A DNA stretch of 5,517 nt from CAZYPU01 sp049642705. Its GTDB lineage: Bacteria > Omnitrophota > Gorgyraeia > JABMRN01 > RBG-13-46-9. The notes under the pieces are model-generated. The model had not been told where the DNA came from, made no database searches, and was given only the letters and a program-made list of their open reading frames with translations. Location of the stretch: NCBI GenBank assembly GCA_049642705.1, contig JBARPB010000064.1, positions 1 to 5,517 of the forward strand, given 5' to 3'. The translations under genes and the position numbers were made by a program. Positions 5,174 through 5,517 of the stretch are shown here, piece after piece; position 1 is the stretch's first letter, and the number at the start of each line of letters is the position of its first letter.

Positions 5174-5371
5174 ATGCCCAAACTAAAGACGAGAAAGGCA
5201 GCAAGCAAGCGTTTTAAATTTACCAAGAAGGGCAGGATAAAGAGAGGCAAATCCTGCAAAAGCCATATACTGACAAAGAAATCGGGAAAAAGAAAGATGG
5301 GTTTGCGAAAAGCAACCCTTGTTTCCAAAGCGCAGGAGAAATCTATCAGGAAACTGATGCCGTATGGGTAA
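5174..5371 (+). CDS. rpmI: 50S ribosomal protein L35 (bL35)
   Basis: This 65-aa protein has exactly the usual bL35 length and is a structural component of the large ribosomal subunit. It begins MPKLKTRKAASKRFKFTKKG, the typical bL35 N-terminus (MPK.KT...A.KRFK.T..GK). It continues with the basic segment KSHILTKKSGKRKMGLRKA and ends SIRKLMPYG, matching the family end (V..ML.PY). Position after thrS-infC is the conserved order. rplT (L20) would normally follow within tens of bases, but here at least 146 bases of palindromic non-coding sequence follow before the window ends. Confidence 0.96.
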   Translation: MPKLKTRKAASKRFKFTKKGRIKRGKSCKSHILTKKSGKRKMGLRKATLVSKAQEKSIRKLMPYG

Positions 5372-5376
5372 ATGAA

Positions 5377-5420
5377 GCCACAACTTACGGAGGTCGTGGT
5401 GGCCGACGTAAGTTGTTGGC
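5377..5420 (+). repeat. Long inverted repeat just after rpmI
   Basis: GCCACAACTTACG (5377-5389) pairs with CGTAAGTTGTTGGC (5407-5420), giving 13 pairs with a single bulged T. The 17-base loop can form an inner hairpin of four pairs (GGTC 5392-5395 with GGCC 5401-5404). It starts five bases after the rpmI stop. The sequence that follows (TGAATTTACC) is not a T-run, so it does not look like a standard terminator. Confidence 0.75.
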
Positions 5421-5427
5421 TGAATTT

Positions 5428-5486
5428 ACCCCCCACCACTTTTAGTGAGTTCAGCTAAAAGTGGTGCACTAAAAGTGGTGGGGGGT
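5428..5486 (+). repeat. 20-bp perfect inverted repeat with a duplicated right arm
   Basis: The arm at 5428-5447 (six C's, then ACCACTTTTAGTG) is perfectly complementary to 5467-5486, with a 19-base loop. Inside that loop CTAAAAGTGGTG (5455-5466) is a direct copy of 5469-5480. The left arm can therefore pair instead with the nearer copy (5434-5445 with 5455-5466, 12 pairs, 9-base loop), and the two folds exclude each other. GAATT (5422-5426) and AATTC (5489-5493) can extend the larger stem across a small internal loop. No T-run follows. It could be a regulatory leader of the expected downstream rplT, or a mobile or dispersed palindromic repeat. Confidence 0.8.
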
Positions 5487-5517
5487 TCAATTCGACCGTT
5501 CAAAGAAGAAGTTCAGA

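Noticed and set aside
5372..5458. 28-codon frame starting directly after the rpmI stop
   Set aside because: It is made of the arms of the two inverted repeats, with no ribosome site of its own and no recognisable product.
5377..5495. Intrinsic terminator after rpmI
   Set aside because: Both stems are strong, but neither is followed by a T-run on either strand, and the operon is expected to continue to rplT.

Overview
The window is a tightly packed bacterial housekeeping region with all genes on the + strand. It joins two gene orders that are conserved across bacteria. The left half is (yicC)-gmk-rpoZ-coaC-coaB, the arrangement known from Firmicutes and several other phyla (yloC-gmk-rpoZ-coaBC). 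The right half is thrS-infC-rpmI, normally followed by rplT. Between them sit a solitary prepilin-like gene and a tRNA cluster. The organism cannot be identified with certainty. Frequent AGG/AGA/ATA codons, a pseudopilin of the kind common in the PVC/Omnitrophota lineages and a ThrRS without a TGS domain suggest an uncultured lineage such as Omnitrophota. That placement is inference.

Layout. Bases 1-120 hold the C-terminus of a YicC-family protein. Next come gmk (117-713), rpoZ (676-882), coaC (879-1418) and coaB (1415-2065), each overlapping its predecessor by 4 to 38 bases, so they are read as one translationally coupled operon. The usually fused CoaBC protein is encoded here as two ORFs. 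A near-consensus extended -10 promoter (2028-2056) lies inside the end of coaB and points at a pseudopilin gene (2067-2492), with a predicted start site only a few bases before the ATG. Bases 2493-2649 hold a tRNA-like 5' half whose anticodon loop appears split by a 74-base two-hairpin insert. Intact tRNA-Cys(GCA), tRNA-Leu(UAA) and tRNA-Val(GAC) follow (2650-2891). ThrRS starts 15 bases after the last tRNA. infC overlaps the thrS end, and rpmI follows after a small hairpin. The last 146 bases hold two large inverted repeats; the second can fold in two mutually exclusive ways.

Functionally the genes serve core metabolism: GMP to GDP phosphorylation, the omega subunit of RNA polymerase, two successive steps of coenzyme A synthesis, threonylation of tRNA, translation initiation and a 50S ribosomal protein. 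The most unusual features are the split coaC/coaB, the apparently leaderless pseudopilin transcript, the interrupted tRNA-like element, a tRNA-Cys with unusual D-loop and T-loop bases, the uncertain infC start, and the palindromes after rpmI.
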